NCBI GenBank assembly: GCA_002171475.2
Contig: NHEX02000057.1
Span: 28,033 to 70,729, forward strand
Source: Flavobacteriales bacterium TMED96
GTDB taxonomy: Bacteria > Bacteroidota > Bacteroidia > Flavobacteriales > Flavobacteriaceae
DNA: 42,697 nucleotides
Direction: 5' to 3'
In this document: positions 10,551 to 20,006 of the stretch, piece after piece
Layout: every line of letters begins with the position of its first letter
Position numbering within the stretch: position 1 is the first letter of the stretch
Program-made: the position numbers and the translations under genes
The notes under the pieces: model-generated
The model's database searches: none
The model's input: the letters and a program-made list of their open reading frames with translations, nothing else
What the model was told of the DNA's origin: nothing

Positions 10551-10595
10551 TCTAAAGGACTTCAAATCTTAGATAAAATTACTATTTTTAATTAT

Positions 10596-11855
10596 ATGTT
10601 TGCATTAGTCGACTGCAATAATTTCTACGTTTCATGTGAGAGAGTTTTTCAACCTAGATTAGAAAATTCTCCCGTTGTTATTTTGTCAAATAACGATGGA
10701 TGTGTCATCTCTAGAAGTAATGAAGCAAAAGCTCTTGGTATACCAATGGGAGCGCCCGCATTTAAATACCTAAATATATTTAAAAAAGAAAAAGTGAATG
10801 TCTTTTCATCAAACTATCCACTTTACGGAGACATGAGTCAACGTATAATGAAAATTCTCAGTACACACACACCAAATATTGAAATTTATAGTATAGACGA
10901 GGCGTTTCTAGATTTTAGAGGATTCAAATATTATGATTTAGAAAAAGAGGCATTTCTTTTAAAACAAAAAATAAAACGTTGGACGGGAATTCCTGTATCG
11001 ATAGGTATTGCTCCAACAAAAGCACTCGCAAAAATTGCAAATAAAATTGCAAAAAAATTTGTTTACAAAACAAGAGGGGTATACGTAATAAAAACTGAAA
11101 AGCAAATTTCAAAGGCACTGAAATGGACAAAGATTGAAGATGTTTGGGGTATAGGAAGGCAATATAAAAAGTTACTTATAAAAAATGGTGTTACAACAGC
11201 AGACAATTTTTGTAAACTTCCTGACCAATGGGTCAAAAAAAATATGAGTATTCTAGGTCTTCGATTAAAGAAAGATTTAAAAGGGAATTCTTGTATTAGT
11301 CTAGATGAAGAAAACCCAGGCAAAAAATCAATTGCAACCACCAGGAGTTTTAAAGAGGTGATAAAAAAATATTGGGAATTAGAAGAGCGTATAGTAACCT
11401 ATGCATCGATATGTTCTCAAAAATTGCGGCGTCAAAATAGCAATTGTAAGGCCATTATAATTTTTATACGAACTAGCTCTCACCTGCCAAGTAATCAGCA
11501 GTATTACAACAGCAGTCTGATAAATTTGCCTAACCCAACTAATTCAGCAATAACAATAGCAAAATATGCCAACATGGGTCTCAAACGAATATTTAAAAAA
11601 AATACTAATTACAAAAAGGGTGGAGTAATATTAGCAGATTTGACACCTTCAGGTTCAAAACAGTTAAATCTTTTTCAAAATGAGGGTAATACACATGGGA
11701 ATTTAATGAAGGCTATAGATAAAATTCACCTGAGATTTGGAGAAAGTCTTTTAAAATTAGGCAACCAAGATCTAAATCAAACTTGGAAGATGCGACAAGC
11801 ACACCTTTCATCTCGGTATACTACTGATATTAAAGAAGTAATAAAAATTAAATAA
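10596..11855 (+). CDS. umuC: Y-family DNA polymerase, UmuC-like (DNA pol V subunit)
   Basis: [73 protein letters not shown]. The ORF-track start at 10479 lies inside sucA and is unlikely. Confidence 0.95.
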   Translation: MFALVDCNNFYVSCERVFQPRLENSPVVILSNNDGCVISRSNEAKALGIPMGAPAFKYLNIFKKEKVNVFSSNYPLYGDMSQRIMKILSTHTPNIEIYSIDEAFLDFRGFKYYDLEKEAFLLKQKIKRWTGIPVSIGIAPTKALAKIANKIAKKFVYKTRGVYVIKTEKQISKALKWTKIEDVWGIGRQYKKLLIKNGVTTADNFCKLPDQWVKKNMSILGLRLKKDLKGNSCISLDEENPGKKSIATTRSFKEVIKKYWELEERIVTYASICSQKLRRQNSNCKAIIIFIRTSSHLPSNQQYYNSSLINLPNPTNSAITIAKYANMGLKRIFKKNTNYKKGGVILADLTPSGSKQLNLFQNEGNTHGNLMKAIDKIHLRFGESLLKLGNQDLNQTWKMRQAHLSSRYTTDIKEVIKIK

Positions 11856-11864
11856 TGTAGACAT

Positions 11865-12305
11865 ATGAAAAAACTGAAGGAAGGAATATTTTTTTTTAAA
11901 CCAAATTTAGATGAATCCCGCTCAATCCCGCTAACCAATAATAGCATATCAGCTGGCTTTCCATCTCCAGCTGATGATTTTAAAGAAATTAGAATAAGTT
12001 TGGACAAAGAAATTGTAAGAAATGAAGAGGCTACATTTTATGCCAGAGTAGATGGAGATTCAATGCAAGGTGCTGGGCTTAGTGACGGAGATTTAATTGT
12101 AATTGATAGAAGTGAGGAGCCGAAAAACGGATCCATTGCTGTGTGCTTTTTAGATGGAGAATTTACCGTGAAACGACTAAAATTAAAAAATCAAGAAGTC
12201 TATTTAATGCCAGAAAATTCAAGATATTCTCCGATAAAAATTGATGAAGGAAGTGAACTTTCAATTTGGGGTATTGTGACTTATGTTGTGAAGAAAATGA
12301 TATGA
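11865..12305 (+). CDS. umuD: UmuD-like S24-family autoprotease
   Basis: Ala-Gly cleavage region SAGFPSPADD, catalytic Ser (VDGDSMQGAGL), Lys (FTVKRLKL), adjacent to umuC. Confidence 0.92.
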   Translation: MKKLKEGIFFFKPNLDESRSIPLTNNSISAGFPSPADDFKEIRISLDKEIVRNEEATFYARVDGDSMQGAGLSDGDLIVIDRSEEPKNGSIAVCFLDGEFTVKRLKLKNQEVYLMPENSRYSPIKIDEGSELSIWGIVTYVVKKMI

Positions 12306-12598
12306 GAATTAAAGTGCTAATATTTTTATTAACGGCTAGTTTTTTCAAAACCAATGCACAGTATGATGATTATGATGAAGACGAATATGAGGAGACTTAT
12401 CTAGAACCCATAAACGACAAATCCGATGAAGGACAAAAAATTTTTGTAGAGGAATTACTTGATCTTGCTGGTTATATATTAGATGAAATTGAAATATATC
12501 AGAGACTACCCAATCATGCTAAGGTTTTCAAGGTAAAATATGATGAAAAGTCTAAAGGTGGTTTTATATTCATTAGATGGGACAAAAAAAATAAGTAA
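12302..12598 (+). CDS. Small exported acidic protein of unknown function
   Basis: Start ATG at 12302 overlaps the umuD stop (ATGA). Signal peptide MRIKVLIFLLTASFFKTNAQ followed by YDDYDEDEYEETYLE. Confidence 0.65.
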   Translation: MRIKVLIFLLTASFFKTNAQYDDYDEDEYEETYLEPINDKSDEGQKIFVEELLDLAGYILDEIEIYQRLPNHAKVFKVKYDEKSKGGFIFIRWDKKNK

Positions 12599-12604
12599 AA
12601 CTAC

Positions 12605-12874
12605 GTGGCAAATAAATTGATTGATCCTGGTCTATACTATAATTTAAAGGCGGCAAAAGAGATAATGAGAAAACAAACTAATAAAGATTTTTTTGGAGTG
12701 GAAGATGGTGCCCTACAGGCACCCGACCAAGAAAAAATAAGCACCGAAGATCTTAAAGGTTTAAGGGGGCTCTACGAAGAGAAACAGGAAGAAAGAAAAT
12801 TAAAAAAACAAGAGCAAGAAAATAAAGAAAAAAAGAAAACAGAAAGAAAGGAAAAAAAAGAAAAAAAGAAATAA
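12605..12874 (+). CDS. Hypothetical protein with Lys/Glu-rich low-complexity C-terminus
   Basis: GTG start; conserved-looking N-terminus (LIDPGLYYNLKAAKEIMRKQTNKDFFGVEDGALQAPDQ), tail KEKKKTERKEKKEKKK. Confidence 0.5.
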   Translation: MANKLIDPGLYYNLKAAKEIMRKQTNKDFFGVEDGALQAPDQEKISTEDLKGLRGLYEEKQEERKLKKQEQENKEKKKTERKEKKEKKK

Positions 12875-12883
12875 TAAATCATT

Positions 12884-15250
12884 TTGAAAAATACCAACTT
12901 AAAAATCTTGACAATTCTTATCTGTTTTTTATTTAAATTTTCATTTTCTCAAGACTCTGGAGATTTAACTGGTAGAGTGGTTGACAGTAAAACTCTTTTC
13001 CCACTTCAGGGTGCAACCATATTAATTGAAGGTGAATCAATAGGAACCATTTCAGACGAAAATGGATACTTTAAACTTGAAAAAATTCAGTTTGATAGCT
13101 ATAACATTGTAGCAAGTTACTTAGGTTATAAGACTGAGGTAATTTTTAATGTAATAGTAAAATCTGCTGGTTCGCAGGATTTATTATTTAAGATGGATGA
13201 ATTATCGGATCAATTAGATGAGGTGGTTTTATTTAAAAGTCCATTTAAAAAGAAAAACGAAACACCTCTGTCTATACAATCACTATCTGCTGTTGAAATA
13301 GAGACCTATCCTGGAGGGAACAATGACATAACAAAAGTTGCACAAAGTTTACCTGGAATTTCTCCATCGATTGGTGGATTTAGAAATGATTTTATAATAA
13401 GGGGAGGTGCTCCAAACGAAACTGTATACTACTTAGACGGAATGGAGATTCCTAATATAAACCATTTTAGTACACAAGGTAGTGCAGGTGGCCCCGTTGG
13501 AATGTTAAATGTTGACTTTATAAGAGAAGTAACTCTATCTACATCATCTTTTGGAGCAGAATTTGATAACCCTTTATCAGGTGTTTTGTCATTTGAACAA
13601 AGAGAGGGTAATAGAGAAAAATTTAGTGGTAAATTTAGAATTGGAGCTAGTGAGGCTGGAATAACAATAAACACACCTATTTTTAAAGGTGAAAAAAAGA
13701 TTTCAAAAACGTCTTTGATGTTTTCATTAAGACGAAGTTATCTACAATATGTTTTTGAACTTGTAGGATTACCTATTAGACCTGACTATATTGACTTCCA
13801 ATTTAAGATTGATCATAGAATTAACAATCTAAATAGCATTAGCATCATGGGTATAGGCTCAATTGATGACTTTTCAGTAGTCGCTCCTGAAGAATTTGAT
13901 GCTGAGCAAACTGCCGTTATTGAACAGGTTCCAATAATTAAGCAAAGAAGTAATACTTTTGGGATTTCTTGGATTAAAAAATTTGCAAATGGAAATGGAA
14001 GAGTTTTGACCACACTTAGTTCAAATGAACTATTAAATAATTTTAGCAGATTTCAGAATAATGAAAACGAATCTGGATTAATTTACCAAAATGATGCTGT
14101 TGAAAAAGAAACAAAAATAAGATCTCATGTTACAAAATTTATAGGTGATTGGAAATTAGGATACGGACTAAACTTTCAACTATCAAAATATAAAAATACT
14201 ACGCTGGGTATTCTTGAGCAATTTGATTATGAATCCAAAATTAATTTCTACAAATATGGTTTTTTTGGGAAAATTAGCAGATCTTTTTTTAATGATAACT
14301 TAAATTTATTTTTTGGAATTAGAACAGATAAAGATAATTTTCTTTCCAAAAGTAATTTAATAGACAATCTTTCACCTAGAATGGGATTTAGCTATTCAAT
14401 CACAAAAAATGATGCTTGGAAACTTAATGGATCCATTGGTTGGTATAATAAATTACCTCCATATACAATGATTGGGTTCAAAGATACTAGCGGTGTTTAT
14501 GTTAATAAAGACGTAAGCTATATTAAAAGTAAACATACTGTAGTGGGAATTGAATTTAATCGAACCCCGAAATCAAGGATCACTCTAGAGGGCTTTTTAA
14601 AAGAATATAGCAATTATCCTATTTCAACAATTGATCAAATTTCACTTGCCAATAAAGGGGGAGGATTTGAAGTATACGGTAACGAACCCGTTATCGCAAA
14701 TGGAATTGGTAATTCTTATGGAATTGAGTTTCTTTTTCAACAAAAACTTAATAAAAACTTTTATGGAATTTTTGCGTATACATATTTTTTCAGTGAATTC
14801 AGTGATTTAAACAATGATATGATTCCCTCTGTTTGGGATAGTAGAAACCTCTCCTCTTTTACAGGGGGTTATAAACTAAATCGAAGTTGGGAAGTTTCCA
14901 TGAGATACAGATATTCCGGTAGAACACCATATGCACCAGTTAATCAAATTCAAAGTACGCTTTCTTATCCAAGAATTGTATTAGATTATTCTGAAATCGG
15001 ACAAGTATATTTAGACGTTTTCAGCCAAGCTGATATCAGAATTGATAAAAAATGGAATTTTAAAAAAATATCCTTAAATATTTATTTTGAGATTCAAAAT
15101 ATTCTTGCACAAAAAATACCTAGACCTCCTGAGTATGGACTTGAAAGACAACCAGATGGAATTTTAATTGATCCAATAAATCTAAAAGAAATTGACACAG
15201 ATAGGTCTGATACTCCATTCCCAACAATTGGATTGATTTTAGATTTTTAA
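12884..15250 (+). CDS. TonB-dependent receptor with N-terminal carboxypeptidase-regulatory-like domain
   Basis: Signal peptide, GRVVDSKTLFPLQGATILIEGESIGTISDENGYFKLE, plug ITKVAQSLPGISPSIGGFRNDFIIRGGAPNETVYYLDGMEIPNINHF, beta-rich C-terminus. TTG start. Confidence 0.92.
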   Translation: MKNTNLKILTILICFLFKFSFSQDSGDLTGRVVDSKTLFPLQGATILIEGESIGTISDENGYFKLEKIQFDSYNIVASYLGYKTEVIFNVIVKSAGSQDLLFKMDELSDQLDEVVLFKSPFKKKNETPLSIQSLSAVEIETYPGGNNDITKVAQSLPGISPSIGGFRNDFIIRGGAPNETVYYLDGMEIPNINHFSTQGSAGGPVGMLNVDFIREVTLSTSSFGAEFDNPLSGVLSFEQREGNREKFSGKFRIGASEAGITINTPIFKGEKKISKTSLMFSLRRSYLQYVFELVGLPIRPDYIDFQFKIDHRINNLNSISIMGIGSIDDFSVVAPEEFDAEQTAVIEQVPIIKQRSNTFGISWIKKFANGNGRVLTTLSSNELLNNFSRFQNNENESGLIYQNDAVEKETKIRSHVTKFIGDWKLGYGLNFQLSKYKNTTLGILEQFDYESKINFYKYGFFGKISRSFFNDNLNLFFGIRTDKDNFLSKSNLIDNLSPRMGFSYSITKNDAWKLNGSIGWYNKLPPYTMIGFKDTSGVYVNKDVSYIKSKHTVVGIEFNRTPKSRITLEGFLKEYSNYPISTIDQISLANKGGGFEVYGNEPVIANGIGNSYGIEFLFQQKLNKNFYGIFAYTYFFSEFSDLNNDMIPSVWDSRNLSSFTGGYKLNRSWEVSMRYRYSGRTPYAPVNQIQSTLSYPRIVLDYSEIGQVYLDVFSQADIRIDKKWNFKKISLNIYFEIQNILAQKIPRPPEYGLERQPDGILIDPINLKEIDTDRSDTPFPTIGLILDF

Positions 15251-15780
15251 AATAGATCAAAAAAATTATTTGGTAATTCTACTTGTATTTCTTTTTCCGC
15301 GTGATTCACTCTCTGAACTATATCTTTGTGTAATGGAATTAATATTTCCTTTGAATTAGTATTTACAACCATAAGTGATTGAAAGGGTTTTTCTATAATT
15401 TCTTCAATAATTCCAATTTTTTTTTTGTTTTTATCAATTACCAAAAAGTCTTTAACCTCAAAACCATAAAAATCAATTCCTTTTTTTTCCGGCAATAATT
15501 TTTTTGGAAGAAAACACTTTTTAGAAATTAGCTGCTGAGCTTTTGATTCACTGTCTATTTCGTTGATGATTAATGTTAAATTCTTCTTATTTAAATGTTT
15601 AATTCTTTTTAATTTATGAGGTATTAAATCATTATCCTCTTCTATAAAAATGGTTTCAATTGATTTAAAATCAATTGAATAATTATTTATTACTTTAACT
15701 TTCAACTCCCCCTTAAAATTGGACTTAGAGTAAGTGAATCCAAACAAAAAAAAATCTTTTTTATCTGTAGAAAGATCCAT
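15247..15780 (-). CDS. rimM: 16S rRNA processing/ribosome maturation factor RimM
   Basis: Located directly downstream of rpsP; RimM-like two-domain layout (GELKVKVI..., PRC-barrel-like GFEVKDFLVIDKNKKKIGIIEEII...ILIPLHKDIVQRVNHAEKEIQVELPNNFFDLF). Confidence 0.88.
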   Translation of the reverse strand: MDLSTDKKDFFLFGFTYSKSNFKGELKVKVINNYSIDFKSIETIFIEEDNDLIPHKLKRIKHLNKKNLTLIINEIDSESKAQQLISKKCFLPKKLLPEKKGIDFYGFEVKDFLVIDKNKKKIGIIEEIIEKPFQSLMVVNTNSKEILIPLHKDIVQRVNHAEKEIQVELPNNFFDLF

Positions 15781-15853
15781 AATTAAAAATAAAATTAACT
15801 TTTTTTTGAGAAGGTAAGAACCAAAAATCTTGAATTAAAAACTAGCTTCTTAA

Positions 15854-16588
15854 TTATTCTTTTTTTGGATCATCATCATTAGAAGTATCCCTTTCTTCAA
15901 TTCCTTCTTCTGTTGGAGCCTCTTCTTTTGCCACAGCCTCTTCAACAGGGGCTTCCTCTACTGGAGCCTCTTCTTTTGCCGCAGCCTCTTCAACAGGGGC
16001 TTCCTCCACTGGAGCTTCTTCTTTTGCCGCAGCCTCTTCAACAGGGGCTTCCTCTACTGGAGCCTCTTCTTTTGCCGCAGCCTCTTCAACAGGGGCTTCC
16101 TCTACTGGAGCTTCTTCTTTTGCCGCAGCCTCTTTAGAAGCAGTCTCCCTGTCTAAAATTCTTTTTTCGTTTGCTTCTTGCTCACGTTTTAAAATGTCAG
16201 CTTTTGATTTATTAATTTCTTTAGAAATTTTTTCTTGCTTAGCATTTATTTTAGACTCTTTTTCTTTAAGCCACGATTGAAATTGTTTATCAGCTTTTTC
16301 TTGTTTTAAAGCCCCTTTTAATACGCCTTTGTTTAAATGATGCTTAAGCATAACACCTCTGTAAGACAGTAATGTTCGAGCTGTATTTGTAGGTATTGCA
16401 CCTTTTTCTAACCATTTTAAGGCTTCTTCAATATTAACTTCCACTCTAGCGGGGTTTAAATTTGGATTATAAACCCCTAGTTTCTGTAAATATTTACCAT
16501 CTCTCTTAGCTCGAGAATCGGCAGCAACAATCCAGTAGAATGGCTTTCCTTTTTTACCGTGTCTTTGAAGTCTTATTTTTACCGCCAT
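15854..16588 (-). CDS. rpsP: 30S ribosomal protein S16 with long C-terminal acidic repeat extension
   Basis: MAVKIRLQRHGKKGKPFYWIVAADSRAKRDGKYLQKLGVYNPN is canonical S16. The extension contains EEAPVEEAPVEEAAAK repeats. Confidence 0.95.
   Translation of the reverse strand: MAVKIRLQRHGKKGKPFYWIVAADSRAKRDGKYLQKLGVYNPNLNPARVEVNIEEALKWLEKGAIPTNTARTLLSYRGVMLKHHLNKGVLKGALKQEKADKQFQSWLKEKESKINAKQEKISKEINKSKADILKREQEANEKRILDRETASKEAAAKEEAPVEEAPVEEAAAKEEAPVEEAPVEEAAAKEEAPVEEAPVEEAAAKEEAPVEEAPVEEAVAKEEAPTEEGIEERDTSNDDDPKKE
15905..16132 (-). repeat. About four tandem copies of a 48-bp (16-aa) repeat inside rpsP
   Basis: Near-identical units (reverse complement of gcctcttcttttgccgcagcctcttcaacaggggcttcctctactggag), encoding EAAAKEEAPVEEAPVE. 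Few substitutions between copies. Confidence 0.92.
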
Positions 16589-16713
16589 ATCACATTAATC
16601 CTGATTGTTCACGACAATCGATTATTAATTCAGACCGCAAATGTAATATTAATTTGGAAAAAAATCTATTTGAAATGATATTTATTAAAATTTATTTGAA
16701 ATTAGAAAATGCA

Positions 16714-16744
16714 TTTGTAAACAAAATTTAAAACACTAATTTTG
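16714..16744 (+). promoter_or_regulatory. Bacteroidota-type promoter for tig-clpP-clpX
   Basis: TTTG (16714-16717), 19-nt spacer, TAATTTTG (16737-16744). Matches the TTTG-N19-TAnnTTTG consensus just upstream of the tig start at 16762. Confidence 0.6.
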
Positions 16745-16761
16745 CGGGCTAACTATTTCGT

Positions 16762-18090
16762 ATGAAAATTGATTTTAAAAAAACAGATAAGTTAAACTCA
16801 AGAATCTCTATTTTAATTGAAAAAAAAGATTATGAAAATAAAGTTGAGAAAATAATTAAAGATTATAAATCAAAAATTAATCTTCGAGGTTTTAGAAAAG
16901 GGCACGTTCCATTATCTCTGATTAAAAAAAAATATGAAAAGGCAATAATTGTTGAAGAAACCAACAAAATTTTAAGCGACTCTCTTAATAAATATATAAT
17001 TGATAAAAATTTGAAAATTTTGGGAAATCCAATCCCAATATTAGAAGAAAAATTTGATTGGGACGCAGATGTTTTTAATTTCAAATTTGAAATTGGTTTA
17101 AGTCCCGACTTAAAAATTAATTTCAATTTTAAAAAACCTGCGATTTACCACAAAATAAATGTTGAAAACAAGATTATTGAAGAAAGGATTACTTATCTTC
17201 AACAACAATATGGGGAATTAAAAGACGAAAAAAAAATATCTGAAACTTCTGAGTTAATGTTTGAGTTTTCATCCAAAGAAGAAAATATCAATAAAAAAAT
17301 GACCTTAAAACTGAGTCAATTAAAAACAAAAAAAATAATTGATTTAGTACGAAATTTGCATTTAGACGAAACTTTTACGTTTGAACTAAGAGAATTTTTT
17401 AAAGATGAAACCCTATTAATAAATCTATCAAATAAACCGATAGAGGAAATAAAAAAATCTAAAATTAATGTTGATGCTAAACTATTATCTATACAAAAAA
17501 GAATTAATGCTAGTTTAGAAGAATCTTTTTTTAAAAAAATATATCCTAATAAATCAATTAAGACTTCAACTCAATTTAAAAATGAAATTAAAAAGTCAAT
17601 CGAATCTCAATATGATCAACAATCTGATCAAAAGTTTTTAGATGATGTTACAAAGAAACTAATTGAAGAAGTGAAATTTGATCTTCCTAGAAAGTTTCTA
17701 ATTAAATGGCTGCAAAAAAGGGATGAAAAAGAAATTTCCCTTGAAAATGCGACGGAACAACTTGAAAAATCTGAAAAGGGTTTAAGATATCAATTGATTG
17801 AAGAAGAAATTATTAATCACAATAATTTAAAAGTTGAGGAAAAGGAAATTAAAGAATTTGCCAAAAAGATTTTTTTAAGACAGTTTGGTCAAATAAGTAA
17901 AAAAGATAATAATCAAGAGATTGAACAAATGGTTGAGAGGATTCTAAGAAACGAAGAGGAAACAAAAAGAATTATCGAACAAGTTAAAACTGGAAAATTA
18001 CTTAAGTTTTTCAAAGAAAATGTAAAATTTAAAAGCAAAAAATTAAGCTATGATTCCTTTATTAAAATCGCTTATCCAACCACACAATAA
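16762..18090 (+). CDS. tig: Trigger factor
   Basis: Ribosome-binding motif region INLRGFRKGHVPLSLIKKKY, overall length, upstream of clpP-clpX. Confidence 0.92.
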   Translation: MKIDFKKTDKLNSRISILIEKKDYENKVEKIIKDYKSKINLRGFRKGHVPLSLIKKKYEKAIIVEETNKILSDSLNKYIIDKNLKILGNPIPILEEKFDWDADVFNFKFEIGLSPDLKINFNFKKPAIYHKINVENKIIEERITYLQQQYGELKDEKKISETSELMFEFSSKEENINKKMTLKLSQLKTKKIIDLVRNLHLDETFTFELREFFKDETLLINLSNKPIEEIKKSKINVDAKLLSIQKRINASLEESFFKKIYPNKSIKTSTQFKNEIKKSIESQYDQQSDQKFLDDVTKKLIEEVKFDLPRKFLIKWLQKRDEKEISLENATEQLEKSEKGLRYQLIEEEIINHNNLKVEEKEIKEFAKKIFLRQFGQISKKDNNQEIEQMVERILRNEEETKRIIEQVKTGKLLKFFKENVKFKSKKLSYDSFIKIAYPTTQ

Positions 18091-18121
18091 AAATGTTTAA
18101 TTTTAGTTAAAATTATTAATT

Positions 18122-18778
18122 ATGGACTATAAAAAGGAATTTAAAAAATTTGCTACAAAGAAACATGGTATAAATTCAATGTATTATGATCAAATAGTTA
18201 GTAGTATGACTCCATATATTATTGAGGAAAGACAACTAAATGTCGCACAAATGGATGTTTTTTCTAGATTAATGATGGATAGAGTAATGTTTTTGGGAAC
18301 TGCAATTAATGACCAAGTTGCAAATATAATTCAGGCACAACTCTTGTTTTTACAAAGTGTGGATTCGAAAAGAGATATTCAGCTGTATATTAATTCGCCA
18401 GGTGGAGGTGTTTATGCAGGTTTAGGGATTTATGATACAATGCAATATATTTCTCCTGATGTGGCAACAATTTGCACAGGTATGGCTGCGTCCATGGGAG
18501 CAGTACTATTATGCGCCGGTGCATCTGGAAAGAGGTCAGCCCTTACTCACGCACGTGTAATGATACATCAACCTCTCGGAGGAGCGCAAGGACAAGCCTC
18601 TGATATTGAAATAACAGCTCGGGAAATTCTGAAACTTAAAGATGAACTTTATCAAATAATTGCCAAACACAGTGGTCAAAAAATTGAAAAAGTAAATAAA
18701 GACAGTGATAGAGACTATTGGATGAAGTCCGAAGAGGCCAAATCATATGGAATGGTTGATGAAGTTTTAAAAAAATAA
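18122..18778 (+). CDS. clpP: ATP-dependent Clp protease proteolytic subunit
   Basis: [36 protein letters not shown] (Ser), [20 protein letters not shown] (His). Confidence 0.97.
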   Translation: MDYKKEFKKFATKKHGINSMYYDQIVSSMTPYIIEERQLNVAQMDVFSRLMMDRVMFLGTAINDQVANIIQAQLLFLQSVDSKRDIQLYINSPGGGVYAGLGIYDTMQYISPDVATICTGMAASMGAVLLCAGASGKRSALTHARVMIHQPLGGAQGQASDIEITAREILKLKDELYQIIAKHSGQKIEKVNKDSDRDYWMKSEEAKSYGMVDEVLKK

Positions 18779-18782
18779 CATT

Positions 18783-20006
18783 ATGGGTGAAGAACTTTCA
18801 TGCTCTTTTTGTGGAAGAATAAAAACTCAAACAGAAGTATTAATTGCCGGTCTTGATGCACACATATGCGACCAATGTGTTGAGCAGGCTAATGGAATTA
18901 TTCTAAATGAAAGTAAAAATGAAGAAGACAAGAAGCCACGGTTCAATTTAGAGTCTCCAGTTAAAATCAAATCCTATTTAGACCAATATGTTATCGGACA
19001 AAACTATGCAAAAAAAGTTTTGTCAGTAGCAGTTTATAATCACTACAAGAGAATTATAAATAAAGATATTGATGATTCTGTAGAAATACAGAAAAGTAAT
19101 GTTTTGATTGTAGGTGAAACAGGAACAGGAAAAACTCTACTTGCACAAACAATATCGAAGATGCTGAATTTGCCTCTTGCAATTGTAGATGCAACAATTT
19201 TAACTGAGGCTGGTTATGTAGGAGAGGATGTAGAAAGCATTTTAACAAGACTTCTGCAAGCTGCAGATTACGACGTGGAAAGTGCTCAAAAAGGAATTGT
19301 TTTTATTGACGAAATTGATAAAATTGCGAGAAAAAGAGATAATCCTTCTATCACTAGAGATGTATCAGGAGAAGGGGTACAACAAGCACTTCTTAAATTA
19401 CTAGAAGGAACCTTAGTTAACGTTCCTCCAAAGGGTGGTAGAAAGCATCCAGATCAAAAATTTATAGAAGTTGACACATCAAACATATTGTTTATTGCTG
19501 GTGGAGCTTTTGACGGGATTGAGAGAGAAATAAATATGAGATTGAATTTAAAATCAATTGGATTTAAGTCCAAAAAGACAACTGATCAAGTTGACTTTTC
19601 TAACTTGCTCGAACAAATTAATCCAAAAGATGTACGTTCTTTTGGTCTAATTCCTGAAATTATAGGTCGTCTTCCGGTAATTACACATATGCATCCTTTG
19701 AATAAAAACACCCTTAGGTCTATTTTGACAGAACCTAAAAACGCAATTACAAAACAATACATAAAATTATTTGAGATTGATGGAATAAAATTAGAATTTA
19801 CTCCAGGAGCTTTAGATTATATAGTTAAAAATGCCCTTTCCTTTAATCTAGGTGCTAGGGGTTTAAGGTCTCTTTGCGAATTAATTTTAAACAATGCCAT
19901 GTTCGAACTGCCAGGTTCTGAAACTAAATTTTTAAAGGTAACGAAATCTTACGCCCACTCTCAACTTAAAAAAACAACATTCCCAGATTTGAAAGCTGTT
20001 TCTTAG
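18783..20006 (+). CDS. clpX: ATP-dependent Clp protease ATP-binding subunit ClpX
   Basis: N-terminal C4 zinc finger (CSFCGR...CDQCVEQ), Walker [25 protein letters not shown], arginine finger region GRLPVI. Confidence 0.97.
   Translation: MGEELSCSFCGRIKTQTEVLIAGLDAHICDQCVEQANGIILNESKNEEDKKPRFNLESPVKIKSYLDQYVIGQNYAKKVLSVAVYNHYKRIINKDIDDSVEIQKSNVLIVGETGTGKTLLAQTISKMLNLPLAIVDATILTEAGYVGEDVESILTRLLQAADYDVESAQKGIVFIDEIDKIARKRDNPSITRDVSGEGVQQALLKLLEGTLVNVPPKGGRKHPDQKFIEVDTSNILFIAGGAFDGIEREINMRLNLKSIGFKSKKTTDQVDFSNLLEQINPKDVRSFGLIPEIIGRLPVITHMHPLNKNTLRSILTEPKNAITKQYIKLFEIDGIKLEFTPGALDYIVKNALSFNLGARGLRSLCELILNNAMFELPGSETKFLKVTKSYAHSQLKKTTFPDLKAVS

Noticed and set aside
10479-10595. N-terminal extension of the umuC ORF
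   Set aside because: Antisense to sucA; the canonical Y-polymerase start [18 protein letters not shown] is at 10596.
15905-16132. Regular repeats considered as a CRISPR array
   Set aside because: Units are contiguous, in frame and encode protein; there are no spacers.
15913-16137. ORF of 74 aa with LLLPQPLQQGLPLLEP repeats
   Set aside because: Antisense reading of the rpsP tandem repeat; no independent evidence of coding.
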